NCBI GenBank assembly: GCA_964036045.1
Contig: OZ038380.1
Location: 168,612,535 to 168,676,534, forward strand
Length of the DNA stretch: 64,000 nt
Origin: Eutreptiella sp. 'Long Island Sound 2002'
Taxonomy: Eukaryota > Euglenozoa > Euglenophyceae > Eutreptiales > Eutreptiaceae
Direction of reading: 5' to 3'
A model generated the notes under the pieces. It ran no database searches. It saw only the letters and a list, made by a program, of their open reading frames with translations, and was not told the DNA's origin. The position numbers and the translations under genes were made by a program. Positions 13,901 to 26,236 of the stretch are shown one piece after another (the stretch's first letter is position 1; each line of letters opens with the position of its first letter).

Positions 13901-15716
13901 GCATTTGGTCCCTCATTCTTGGTAAGGACACCAAGCAAAATGCATTTGGTCCCCCATTCTTGGTAAGGACACCAAGCAAAATGCATTTGGTCCCTCATTC
14001 TTGGTAAGGACACCAAGCAAAATGCATTTGGTCCCTCATTCTTGGTAAGGACACCAAGCAAAATGCATTTGGTCCCTCATTCTTGGTGAGGACACCAAGC
14101 AAAATGCATTTGGTCCCCCATTCCTGGTAAGGACACCAAGCAAAATGCATTTGGTCCCTCATTCTTGGTAAGGACACCAAGCAAAATGCATTTGGTCCCT
14201 CATTCTTGGTAAGGACACCAAGCAAAATGCATTTGGTCCCCCATTCTTGGTAAGGACACCAAGCAAAATGCATTTGGTCCCTCATTCTTGGTAAGGACAC
14301 CAAGCAAAATGCATTTGGTCCCTCATTCTTGGTAAGGACACCAAGCAAAATGCATTTGGTCCCCCATTCCTGGTAAGGACACCAAGCAAAATGCATTTGG
14401 TCCCTCATTCTTGGTGAGGACACCAAGCAAAATGCATTTGGTCCCCCATTCTTGGTAAGGACACCAAGCAAAATGCATTTGGTCCCCCGTTCTTGGTAAG
14501 GACACCAAGCAAAATGCATTTGGTCCCCCATTCTTGGTAAGGACACCAAGCAAAATGCATTTGTTCCCCCATTCTTGGTAAGGACACCAAGCAAAATGCA
14601 TTTGTTCCCCCATTCTTGGTGAGGACACCAAGCAAAATGCATTTGGTCCCTCATTCTTGGTGAGGACACCAAGCAAAATGCATTTGGTCCCCCATTCTTG
14701 GTAAGGACACCAAGCAAAATGCATTTGGTCCCTCATTCTTGGTGAGGACACCAAGCAAAATGCATTTGGTCCCCCATTCTTGGTAAGGACACCAAGCAAA
14801 ATGCATTTGTTCCCCCATTCTTGGTGAGGACACCAAGCAAAATGCATTTGGTCCCTCATTCTTGGTAAGGACACCAAGCAAAATGCATTTGTTCCCCCAT
14901 TCTTGGTAAGGACACCAAGCAAAATGCATTTGGTCCCTCATTCTTGGTAAGGACACCAAGCAAAATGCATTTGTTCCCCCATTCTTGGTGAGGACAACAA
15001 GCAAAAGGCATTTGTTCCCCCATTCTTGGTAAGGACACCAAGCAAAAGGCATTTGTTCCCCCATTCTTGGTGAGGACACCAAGCAAAATGCATTTGTTCC
15101 CCCATTCTTGGTGAGGACACCAAGCAAAATGCATTTGGTCCCTCATTCTTGGTAAGAACACCAAGCAAAATGCATTTGTTCCCCCATTCTTGGTGAGGAC
15201 ACCAAGCAAAATGCATTTGTTCCCCCATTCTTGGTAAGGACACCAAGCAAAAGGCATTTGGTCCCTCATTCTTGGTAAGGACACCAAGCAAAATGCATTT
15301 GTTCCCCCATTCTTGGTGAGGACACCAAGCAAAATGCATTTGTTCCCCCATTCTTGGTGAGGACACCAAGCAAAATGCATTTGTTCCCCCATTCTTGGTG
15401 AGGACACCAAGCAAAATGCATTTGGTCCCTCATTCTTGGTAAGGACACCAAGCAAAATGCATTTGTTCCCCCATTCTTGGTGAGGACACCAAGCAAAATG
15501 CATTTGTTCCCCCATTCTTGGTAGGGACACCAAGCAAAAGGCATTTGGTCCCTCATTCTTGGTAAGGACACCAAGCAAAATGCATTTGTTCCCCCATTCT
15601 TGGTGAGGACACCAAGCAAAATGCATTTGGTCCCCCATTCTTGGTAAGGACACCAAGCAAAAGGCATTTGTTCCCCCATTCTTGGTAAGGACACCAAGCA
15701 AAATGCATTTGGTCCC

Positions 15717-17450
15717 TCATTCTTGGTAAGGACACCAAGCAAAATGCATTTGGTCCCTCATTCTTGGTGAGGACACCAAGCAAAATGCATTTGTTCCCCC
15801 ATTCTTGGTAAGGACACCAAGCAAAATGCATTTGTTCCCCCATTCTTGGTAAGGACACCAAGCAAAATGCATTTGGTCCCCCATTCTTGGTAAGGACACC
15901 AAGCAAAATGCATTTGGTCCCCCATTCTTGGTAAGGACACCAAGCAAAATGCATTTGGTCCCTCATTCTTGGTAAGGACACCAAGCAAAATGCATTTGGT
16001 CCCTCATTCTTGGTGAGGACACCAAGCAAAATGCATTTGTTCCCCCATTCTTGGTAAGGACACCAAGCAAAAGGCATTTGTTCCCCCATTCTTGGTAAAG
16101 GCACCAAGCAAAATGCATTTGGTCCCTCATTCTTGGTAAGGACACCAAGCAAAATGCATTTGGTCCCTCATTCTTGGTGAGGACACCAAGCAAAATGCAT
16201 TTGTTCCCCCATTCTTGGTAAGGACACCAAGCAAAATGCATTTGGTCCCTCATTCTTGGTAAGGACACCAAGCAAAATGCATTTGGTCCCTCATTCTTGG
16301 TGAGGGCACCAAGCAAAATGCATTTGTTCCCCCATTCTTGGTAAGGACACCAAGCAAAATGCATTTGGTCCCGCATTCTTGGTGAGGACACCAAGCAAAA
16401 TGCATTTGTTCCCCCATTCCTGGTAAGGACACCAAGCAAAATGCATTTGTTCCCCCATTCTTGGTAAGGACACCAAGCAAAATGCATTTGTTCCCCCATT
16501 CTTGGTAAGGACACCAAGCAAAATGCATTTGTTCCCCCATTCTTGGTAAGGACACCAAGCAAAATGCATTTGGTCCCTCATTCTTGGTAAGGACACCAAG
16601 CAAAATGCATTTGGTCCCTCATTCTTGGTGAGGACACCAAGCAAAATGCATTTGTTCCCCCATTCTTGGTAAGGACACCAAGCAAAATGCATTTGTTCCC
16701 CCATTCTTGGTAAGGACACCAAGCAAAATGCATTTGGTCCCCCATTCTTGGTAAGGACACCAAGCAAAATGCATTTGGTCCCCCATTCTTGGTAAGGACA
16801 CCAAGCAAAATGCATTTGGTCCCTCATTCTTGGTAAGGACACCAAGCAAAATGCATTTGGTCCCTCATTCTTGGTGAGGACACCAAGCAAAATGCATTTG
16901 TTCCCCCATTCTTGGTAAGGACACCAAGCAAAAGGCATTTGTTCCCCCATTCTTGGTAAAGGCACCAAGCAAAATGCATTTGGTCCCTCATTCTTGGTAA
17001 GGACACCAAGCAAAATGCATTTGGTCCCTCATTCTTGGTGAGGACACCAAGCAAAATGCATTTGTTCCCCCATTCTTGGTAAGGACACCAAGCAAAATGC
17101 ATTTGGTCCCTCATTCTTGGTAAGGACACCAAGCAAAATGCATTTGGTCCCTCATTCTTGGTGAGGGCACCAAGCAAAATGCATTTGTTCCCCCATTCTT
17201 GGTAAGGACACCAAGCAAAATGCATTTGGTCCCGCATTCTTGGTGAGGACACCAAGCAAAATGCATTTGTTCCCCCATTCCTGGTAAGGACACCAAGCAA
17301 AATGCATTTGTTCCCCCATTCTTGGTAAGGACACCAAGCAAAATGCATTTGTTCCCCCATTCTTGGTAAGGACACCAAGCAAAATGCATTTGTTCCCCCA
17401 TTCTTGGTAAGGACACCAAGCAAAATGCATTTGTTCCCCCATTCTTGGTG
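15717..17450. repeat. 861-bp (21-unit) tandem higher-order duplication
   Basis: Variant units from about 15,717 to 16,590 recur from 16,578 to about 17,450 at an offset of 861 bp. Diagnostic units in both copies are GGTAAAGGCACC (near 16,095 and 16,956), GGTGAGGGCACC (near 16,300 and 17,161) and GGTCCCGCATT (near 16,368 and 17,229). Confidence 0.85.
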
Positions 17451-20149
17451 AGGACACCAAGCAAAATGCATTTGGTCCCCCATTCTTGGTAAGGACACCA
17501 AGCAAAATGCATTTGGTCCCTCATTCTTGGTAAGGACACCAAGCAAAATGCATTTGTTCCCCCATTCTTGGTAAGGACACCAAGCAAAATGCATTTGGTC
17601 CCCCATTCTTGGTGAGGACACCAAGCTAAATGCATTTGTTCCCCCATTCTTGGTAAGGACACCAAGCAAAATGCATTTGGTCCCCCATTCTTGGTGAGGA
17701 CACCAAGCAAAATGCATTTGGTCCCTCATTCTTGGTAAGGACACCGAGCAAAATGCATTTGGTCCCCCATTCTTGGTGAGGACACCAAGCAAATTGCATT
17801 TGGTCCCTCATTCTTGGTAAGGACACCAAGCAAAATGCATTTGGTCCCCCATTCTTGGTAAGGACACCAAGCAAAATGCATTTGGTCCCTCATTCTTGGT
17901 AAGGACACCAAGCAAAATGCATTTGGTCCCTCATTCTTGGTGAGGACACCAAGCAAATTGCATTTGGTCCCTCATTCTTGGTAAGGACACCAAGCAAAAT
18001 GCATTTGTTCCCCCATTCTTGGTAAGGACACCAAGCAAAATGCATTTGGTCCCCCATTCCTGGTGAGGACACCAAGCAAAATGCATTTGGTCCCTCATTC
18101 TTGGTAAGGACACCAAGCAAAATGCATTTGTTCCCCCATTCTTGGTGAGGACACCAAGCAAAATGCATTTGGTCCCCCATTCTTGGTAAGGACACCAAGC
18201 AAAATGCATTTGGTCCCCCATTCTTGGTGAGGACACCAAGCAAAATGCATTTGTTCCCCCATTCTTGGTAAGGACACCAAGCAAAATGCATTTGGTCCCC
18301 CATTCTTGGTAAGGACACCAAGCAAAATGCATTTGTTCCCCCATTCTTGGTGAGGACACCAAGCAAAATGCATTTGTTCCCCCATTCTTGGTAAGGACAC
18401 CAAGCAAAATGCATTTGTTCCCTCATTCTTGGTAAGGACACCAAGCAAAATGCATTTGTTCCCCCATTCTTGGTAAGGACACCAAGCAAAATGCATTTGG
18501 TCCCTCATTCTTGGTAAGGACACCAAGCAAAATGCATTTGTTCCCCCATTCTTGGTAAGGACACCAAGCAAAATGCATTTGGTCCCTCATTCTTGGTAAG
18601 GACACCAAGCAAAATGCATTTGGTCCCTCGTTCTTGGTGAGGACACCAAGCAAAATGCATTTGGTCCCTCATTCTTGGTGAGGACACCAAGCAAATTGCA
18701 TTTGGTCCCTCATTCTTGGTAAGGACACCAAGCAAAATGCATTTGTTCCCCCATTCTTGGTAAGGACACCAAGCAAAATGCATTTGGTCCCTCATTCTTG
18801 GTGAGGACACCAAGCAAAATGCATTTGTTCCCCCATTCTTGGTAAGGACACCAAGCAAAATGCATTTGGTCCCTCATTCTTGGTAAGGACACCAAGCAAA
18901 ATGCATTTGGTCCCTCATTCTTGGTGAGGACACCAAGCAAATTGCATTTGGTCCCTCATTCTTGGTAAGGACACCAAGCAAAATGCATTTGGTCCCTCAT
19001 TCTTGGTAAGGACACCAAGCAAAATGCATTTGGTCCCTCATTCTTGGTGAGGACACCAAGCAAAATGCATTTGGTCCCTCATTCTTGGTAAGGACACCAA
19101 GCAAAATGCATTTGGTCCCTCATTCTTGGTAAGGACACCAAGCAAAATGCATTTGGTCCCTCATTCTTGGTGAGGACACCAAGCAAAATGCATTTGTTCC
19201 CCCATTCTTGGTAAGGACACCAAGCAAAAGGCATTTGTTCCCCCATTCTTGGTAAGGACACCAAGCAAAATGCATTTGGTCCCTCATTCTTGGTAAGGAC
19301 ACCAAGCAAAATGCATTTGGTCCCTCATTCTTGGTGAGGACACCAAGCAAAATGCATTTGTTCCCCCATTCTTGGTAAGGACACCAAGCAAAATGCATTT
19401 GGTCCCTCATTCTTGGTAAGGACACCAAGCAAAATGCATTTGGTCCCTCATTCTTGGTGAGGACACCAAGCAAAATGCATTTGTTCCCCCATTCTTGGTA
19501 AGGACACCAAGCAAAATGCATTTGTTCCCCCATTCTTGGTAAGGACACCAAGCAAAATGCATTTGTTCCCCCATTCTTGGTAAGGACACCAAGCAAAATG
19601 CATTTGTTCCCCCATTCTTGGTGAGGACACCAAGCAAAATGCATTTGGTCCCTCATTCTTGGTAAGGACACCAAGCAAAATGCATTTGGTCCCTCATTCT
19701 TGGTAAGGACACCAAGCAAAATGCATTTGTTCCCCCATTCTTGGTAAGGACACCAAGCAAAATGCATTTGGTCCCCCATTCTTGGTGAGGACACCAAGCA
19801 AAATGCATTTGTTCCCCCATTCTTGGTAAGGACACCAAGCAAAATGCATTTGGTCCCCCATTCTTGGTGAGGACACCAAGCAAAATGCATTTGGTCCCTC
19901 ATTCTTGGTAAGGACACCAAGCAAAATGCATTTGGTCCCCCATTCTTGGTGAGGACACCAAGCAAATTGCATTTGGTCCCTCATTCTTGGTAAGGACACC
20001 AAGCAAAATGCATTTGGTCCCCCATTCTTGGTAAGGACACCAAGCAAAATGCATTTGGTCCCTCATTCTTGGTAAGGACACCAAGCAAAATGCATTTGGT
20101 CCCTCATTCTTGGTAAGGACACCAAGCAAAATGCATTTGGTCCCTCATT

Positions 20150-23100
20150 CTTGGTGAGGACACTAAGCAAATTGCATTTGGTCCCTCATTCTTGGTAAGG
20201 ACACCAAGCAAAATGCATTTGTTCCCCCATTCTTGGTAAGGACACCAAGCAAAATGCATTTGGTCCCCCATTCCTGGTGAGGACACCAAGCAAAATGCAT
20301 TTGTTCCCCCATTCTTGATGAGGACACCAAGCAAAATGCATTTGGTCCCCCATTCTTGGTAAGGACACAACGCAAAATGCATTTGGTCTCCCATTCTTGG
20401 TGAGGACACCAAGCAAAATGCATTTGTTCCCCCATTCTTGGTAAGGACACCAAGCAAAATGCATTTGGTCCCCCATTTTTGGTAAGGACACCAAGCAAAA
20501 TGCATTTGTTCCCCCATTCTTGGTGAGGACACCAAGCAAAATGCATTTGTTCCCCCATTCTTGGTAAGGACACCAAGCAAAATGCATTTGGTCCCCCGTT
20601 CTTGGTAAGGACACCAAGCAAAATGCATTTGTTCCCCCATTCTTGGTAAGGACACCAAGCAAAATGCATTTGTTCCCTCATTCTTGGTAAGGACACCAAG
20701 CAAAATGCATTTGGTCCCTCATTCTTGGTAAGGACACCAAGCAAAATGCATTTGTTCCCCCATTCTTGGTAAGGACACCAAGCAAAATGCATTTGTTCCC
20801 TCATTCTTGGTAAGGACACCAAGCAAAATGCATTTGGTCCCTCATTCTTGGTAAGGACACCAAGCAAAATGCATTTGGTCCCTCATTCTTGGTAAGGACA
20901 CCAAGCAAAATGCATTTGGTCCCCCATTGTTGGTAAGGACACCAAGCAAAATGCATTTGTTCCCCGATTCTTGGTAAGGACACCAAGCAAAATGCATTTG
21001 TTCCCCCATTCTTGGCAAGGACACCAAGCAAAATGCATTTGGTCCCCCATTCTTGGTAAGGACACCAAGCAAAACGCATTTGTTCCCCCATTCTTGGTAA
21101 GGACACCAAGCAAAATGCATTTGGTCCCTCATTCTTGGTAAGGACACCAAGCAAAATGCATTTGTTCCCTCATTCTTGGTAAGGACACCAAGCAAAATGC
21201 ATTTGTTCCCTCATTCTTGGTGAGGACACCAAGCAAAATGCATTTGTTCCCCCATTCTTGGTAAGGACACCAAGCAAAATGCATTTGGTCCCTCATTCTT
21301 GGTAAGGACACCAAGCAAAATGCATTTGTTCCCCCATTCTTGGTAAGGACACCAAGCAAAATGCATTTGGTCCCTCATTCTTGGTAAGGACACCAAGCAA
21401 AATGCATTTGTTCCCTCATTCTTGGTAAGGACACCAAGCAAAATGCATTTGTTCCCTCATTCTTGGTAAGGACACCAAGCAAAACGCATTTGTTCCCCCA
21501 TTCTTGGTAAGGACACCAAGCAAAATGCATTTGGTCCCTCATTCTTGGTAAGGACACCAAGCAAAATGCATTTGTTCCCTCATTCTTGGTAAGGACACCA
21601 AGCAAAACGCATTTGTTCCCTCATTCTTGGTAAGGACACCAAGCAAAACGCATTTGTTCCCTCATTCTTGGTAAGGACACCAAGCAAAATGCATTTGGTC
21701 CCTCATTCTTGGTAAGGACACCAAGCAAAATGCATTTGTTCCCCCATTCTTGGTGGGGACACCAATAAAAATGCATTTGGTCCCCCATTCTTGGTAAGGA
21801 CACCAAGCAAAATGCATTTGGTCCCTCATTCTTGGTAAGGACACCAAGCAAAATGCATTTGTTCCCCCATTCTTGGTGAGGACACCAAGCAAAATGCATT
21901 TGGTCCCTCATTCTTGGTAAGGACACCAAGCAAAATGCATTTCTCCCCCCATTCTTGGTAAGGACACCAAGCAAAATGCATTTGGTCCCCCATTCTTGGT
22001 AAGGACACCAAGCAAAATGCATTTGGTCCCCCATTCTTGGTAAGGACACCAAGCAAAATGCATTTGTTCCCCCATTCTTGGTAAGGACACCAAGCAAAAT
22101 GCATTTGTTCCCCCATTCTTGGTAAGGACACCAAGCAAAATGCATTTGGTCACACCAAGCAAAATGCATTTGGTCCCTCATTCTTGGTAAGGACACCAAG
22201 CAAAATGCATTTGGTCCCCCATTCTTGGTGAGGACACCAAGCAAAATGCATTTGGTCCCTCATTCTTGGTAAGGACACCAAGCAAAATGCATTTGGTCCC
22301 CCATTCTTGGTAAGGACACCAAGCAAAATGCATTTGGTCCCTCATTCTTGGTAAGGACACCAAGCAAAATGCATTTGGTCCCCCATTCTTGGTGAGGACA
22401 CTAAGCAAATTGCATTTGGTCCCTCATTCTTGGTAAGGACACCAAGCAAAATGCATTTGTTCCCCCATTCTTGGTAAGGACACCAAGCAAAATGCATTTG
22501 GTCCCCCATTCCTGGTGAGGACACCAAGCAAAATGCATTTGTTCCCCCATTCTTGATGAGGACACCAAGCAAAATGCATTTGGTCCCCCATTCTTGGTAA
22601 GGACACAACGCAAAATGCATTTGGTCTCCCATTCTTGGTGAGGACACCAAGCAAAATGCATTTGTTCCCCCATTCTTGGTAAGGACACCAAGCAAAATGC
22701 ATTTGGTCCCCCATTTTTGGTAAGGACACCAAGCAAAATGCATTTGTTCCCCCATTCTTGGTGAGGACACCAAGCAAAATGCATTTGTTCCCCCATTCTT
22801 GGTAAGGACACCAAGCAAAATGCATTTGTTCCCCCATTCTTGGTAAGGACACCAAGCAAAATGCATTTGTTCCCCCATTCTTGGTAAGGACACCAAGCAA
22901 AATGCATTTGGTCCCCCGTTCTTGGTAAGGACACCAAGCAAAATGCATTTGTTCCCCCATTCTTGGTAAGGACACCAAGCAAAATGCATTTGTTCCCTCA
23001 TTCTTGGTAAGGACACCAAGCAAAATGCATTTGGTCCCTCATTCTTGGTAAGGACACCAAGCAAAATGCATTTGTTCCCCCATTCTTGGTAAGGACACCA

Positions 23101-24480
23101 AGCAAAATGCATTTGTTCCCTCATTCTTGGTAAGGACACCAAGCAAAATGCATTTAGTCCCTCATTCTTGGTAAGGACACCAAGCAAAATGCATTTGGTC
23201 CCTCATTCTTGGTAAGGACACCAAGCAAAATGCATTTGGTCCCCCATTGTTGGTAAGGACACCAAGCAAAATGCATTTGTTCCCCGATTCTTGGTAAGGA
23301 CACCAAGCAAAATGCATTTGTTCCCCCATTCTTGGCAAGGACACCAAGCAAAATGCATTTGGTCCCCCATTCTTGGTAAGGACACCAAGCAAAACGCATT
23401 TGTTCCCCCATTCTTGTTAAGGACACCAAGCAAAATGCATTTGGTCCCTCATTCTTGGTAAGGACACCAAGCAAAATGCATTTGTTCCCTCATTCTTGGT
23501 AAGGACACCAAGCAAAATGCATTTGTTCCCTCATTCTTGGTGAGGACACCAAGCAAAATGCATTTGTTCCCCCATTCTTGGTAAGGACACCAAGCAAAAT
23601 GCATTTGGTCCCTCATTCTTGGTAAGGACACCAAGCAAAATGCATTTGTTCCCCCATTCTTGGTAAGGACACCAAGCAAAATGCATTTGGTCCCTCATTC
23701 TTGGTAAGGACACCAAGCAAAATGCATTTGTTCCCTCATTCTTGGTAAGGACACCAAGCAAAATGCATTTGTTCCCTCATTCTTGGTAAGGACACCAAGC
23801 AAAACGCATTTGTTCCCCCATTCTTGGTAAGGACACCAAGCAAAATGCATTTGGTCCCTCATTCTTGGTAAGGACACCAAGCAAAATGCATTTGTTCCCT
23901 CATTCTTGGTAAGGACACCAAGCAAAACGCATTTGTTCCCTCATTCTTGGTAAGGACACCAAGCAAAACGCATTTGTTCCCTCATTCTTGGTAAGGACAC
24001 CAAGCAAAATGCATTTGGTCCCTCATTCTTGGTAAGGACACCAAGCAAAATGCATTTGTTCCCCCATTCTTGGTGGGGACACCAATAAAAATGCATTTGG
24101 TCCCCCATTCTTGGTAAGGACACCAAGCAAAATGCATTTGGTCCCTCATTCTTGGTAAGGACACCAAGCAAAATGCATTTGTTCCCCCATTCTTGGTGAG
24201 GACACCAAGCAAAATGCATTTGGTCCCTCATTCTTGGTAAGGACACCAAGCAAAATGCATTTCTCCCCCCATTCTTGGTAAGGACACCAAGCAAAATGCA
24301 TTTGGTCCCCCATTCTTGGTAAGGACACCAAGCAAAATGCATTTGGTCCCCCATTCTTGGTAAGGACACCAAGCAAAATGCATTTGTTCCCCCATTCTTG
24401 GTAAGGACACCAAGCAAAATGCATTTGTTCCCCCATTCTTGGTAAGGACACCAAGCAAAATGCATTTGGTCCCTCATTCT
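20150..24480. repeat. ~2.3-kb terminal block duplication with a partial-unit junction
   Basis: A block from about 20,150 to 22,140 is copied at about 22,390-24,480. The offset is 2,238 bp over the first part and 2,320 bp later, a difference of two units. Shared rare units include CACTAAGCAAATTGC (20,161 and 22,399), GGACACAACGCAAAATG (20,364 and 22,602), CCATTGTTGG and CACCAATAAAAATG (21,762 and 24,082). Neither offset is a multiple of 41; the remainder is 24. A broken unit near 22,150 (GGTCACACCAAGC) marks the join. Confidence 0.85.
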
Positions 24481-24647
24481 TGGTAAGGACACCAAGCAAA
24501 ATGCATTTGGTCCCCCATTCTTGGTAAGGACACCAAGCAAAAGGCATTTGTTCCCCCATTCTTGGTAAGGACACCAAGCAAAAGGCATTTGTTCCCCCTT
24601 TCTTGGCAGGCACAGCAAGCAAAATGCATTTCTTCCCCCATTCTTGG

Positions 24648-25293
24648 GCTAAAAAAGACCAAACAAAGCAAACCAGAACTGGTGGTGCACAGATTTGGCA
24701 GAAATCAGTGGCTGGAATGGCTTTTTCTTGCTGCGGAAGAATGTGAGGGAGACAAGAAGAACAATTGTAATGATCACAATTTTGTGAACAAATATCTGTT
24801 AAGAAATTGAGAAATCGTGGGGCTACTGCACTTCTCCTGCGGGCGGGCGGTGGCTTTTCGGGGAAGGAAAGGAAAAGGAAGGCGTTGAAAATCCGGCGAA
24901 CACAATGCTGGTCCCCCTGGCAGTGGGTTTGGGGCTCTGGAAGGGGGTGGCGCTGGGAGATGGGGGAGTGGGCGGGTCGGGTCGGGGGTTGGGGGGGGGA
25001 CCAGGTCGTCCGGACCTGCACTGCAATACCCCCGTGCCCCCCCCGCCCCGTCCATCGCCCTCTCACGCACTGCTCCTGATCCCGCCCGCCCCCCCCACTA
25101 CTGTTCGCATGCGCGCCTTCATCGGCCGCTGCCCTCTCACTCAGCCGGCGCACACCTCCACGTCCAAAATGTCGCCGTACAATGCCCTTCCGCCTCCACT
25201 GGACCAGCACAGACCATGCGCGACCTCCCCACCCCTAGCGGCGTCCCATATCCACCCATATCGCTGACCCAAGGGGGCAATGTATGCCCGGCG
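24648..25293. other. Array flank without a recognisable gene
   Basis: This is unique, GC-rich sequence between the array edge and a dispersed repeat. It holds G-tracts near 24,960-25,000 and C-tracts near 25,028-25,096. A minus-strand open frame enters from the array, but it is low-complexity, Pro/Arg-rich and has no domain. The final exon of the upstream deiminase gene was looked for here and not found. Confidence 0.6.
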
Positions 25294-25613
25294 CATGCCC
25301 GGCGCGCTACCTTTGCATTAAGTATCTTACTACTAGCCCCCAGTTTGTCCTCACCTTGGGAAGCCCCCCAAGTAGACCGCACTAGACCGCAAACCTTCCC
25401 TGCAAGGCATGTTGCATAAGCCGAAATATGAGGATTCAACAACACAAAATGTCACTCCCACCACTTCCAACCACCACCCTTGCCATCATCATAAACCGGG
25501 TGCAAAGGATGGGCCAGATTCTTAGACACGGCGAGAGGGTACTCCAGATTGTTTGGTGAGGGGAGGCAAAAACAGGCACGGGTGGGGAATGGTCAAAACA
25601 AGTTGCCCGGCGT
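25294..25613. repeat. Dispersed repeat family A, copy 1
   Basis: About 320 bp, shared with 41,911-42,260 and with 31,431-32,320, where the copy is interrupted. Both ends carry the same short direct motif, TGCCCGGCGYGCTAC. The interior includes CCACTTCCAACCACCACCC and AGATTGTTTGGTGAGG. No coding capacity or inverted ends are seen. It lies downstream of the last visible deiminase exon. Confidence 0.85.
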
Positions 25614-25696
25614 GCTACTACTCCCCCAGGACATCCTCCCTGCCTCCCCACACACGTCCCCTGGACCGCCATCTGCCCCAAACAAGGGCAACGCAC

Positions 25697-26236
25697 CTGC
25701 TGGTCCCCGAACTCCGGGGCGATGACCGCCCCGTTGCACACGTAAAAGTTCACATACCCCGCGGCGAAGTCGCGGCAGTTGCGGTACTCGCGCCGGACGT
25801 CGCGCGGGCCGCTGAGGACGACGACCTCCAGCCGCCGCCCGCGCGCGTCCGTCGCGGCCCGCAGGATGCGCAGGTGCTCCGCCGTCACCTTCTGGTCGGG
25901 CTCGTGGGCGTCTGGCTCCCAGTGCGCGACCACAACCCCCGGGCGCGCGAACCGCGCGTAGAAGTCCGTGTGCCCGTCGGTGATGTCCTGCCCCTTGACC
26001 CCCGGGAGCCAAATGACGGTCTCCAGCCCCAAGAGGCGGCGCAGCTCCGCCTCGCACTCGGCCCGGGACGTGCGCGGGTTGCGGTTCCGGTGGAGCACGC
26101 AGCTCTCAGTGATGATGCCGGTGCCCTCCCCGTCGGTCTCGATGCCCCCGCCCTCGAGCACCAGGCGCGACTTGATGGCCGGCAGCCCCGTGCGCTGCGC
26201 CATGAAGTGCGCCACCTGGGCGTCCCGGCTGCACCG
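25697..26236 (-). CDS. aguA: Agmatine deiminase exon 3
   Basis: One hundred and eighty codons from the acceptor TCACACAG|CGG to the donor CAGCAG|GTGCGT. It holds LEGGGIETDGEGT, the ITESCVLHRNRNP loop, the DITDGHTDFYARF segment with the catalytic-type His, and the NFYVCNGAVIAPEFGD strand. Reading on past the donor leaves the family at once and runs into repeat family A. Confidence 0.88.

Larger units (their letters stand above)
1..24647. repeat. Giant 41-bp satellite array (~600 units)
   Basis: Head-to-tail 41-bp units fill the stretch from the first base; position 1 is already inside a unit, so the array continues off the left edge. The unit core on the plus strand is TTGGTRAGGACACCAAG, followed by AAAATGCATTT and a pyrimidine-rich spacer ending CATTC. 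Most differences sit at three sites: A/G in GGTRAGG, G/T just after CATTTG, and C/T in the CCCCA/CCTCA spacer. Rarer marks (AAAGGCATT, AAAACGCAT, GGACAACAAG, GGACAGCAAG) tag blocks. Shortened units occur near 470-481 and 787-798 (11 bases missing) and near 22,150. The last units decay between 24,580 and 24,647. Because 41 is not a multiple of 3, minus-strand translation has a 41-residue period. I see no evidence of coding. It may be a centromeric, subtelomeric or intronic satellite. Confidence 0.98.

Noticed and set aside
1-24647. CRISPR array
   Set aside because: The 41-bp repeats are contiguous, without unique spacers, and the setting is eukaryotic.
25015-25060. Possible deiminase C-terminal motif: minus strand reads GHGGIAVQV, and one base fewer would give GGI-x-C
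   Set aside because: It needs a frameshift, lacks the His before the Cys, and the surrounding residues do not fit the family.
24146-25210. 354-codon minus-strand ORF running from unique sequence into the array
   Set aside because: The unique part is low-complexity and Pro/Arg-rich, and the rest is satellite; no domain.
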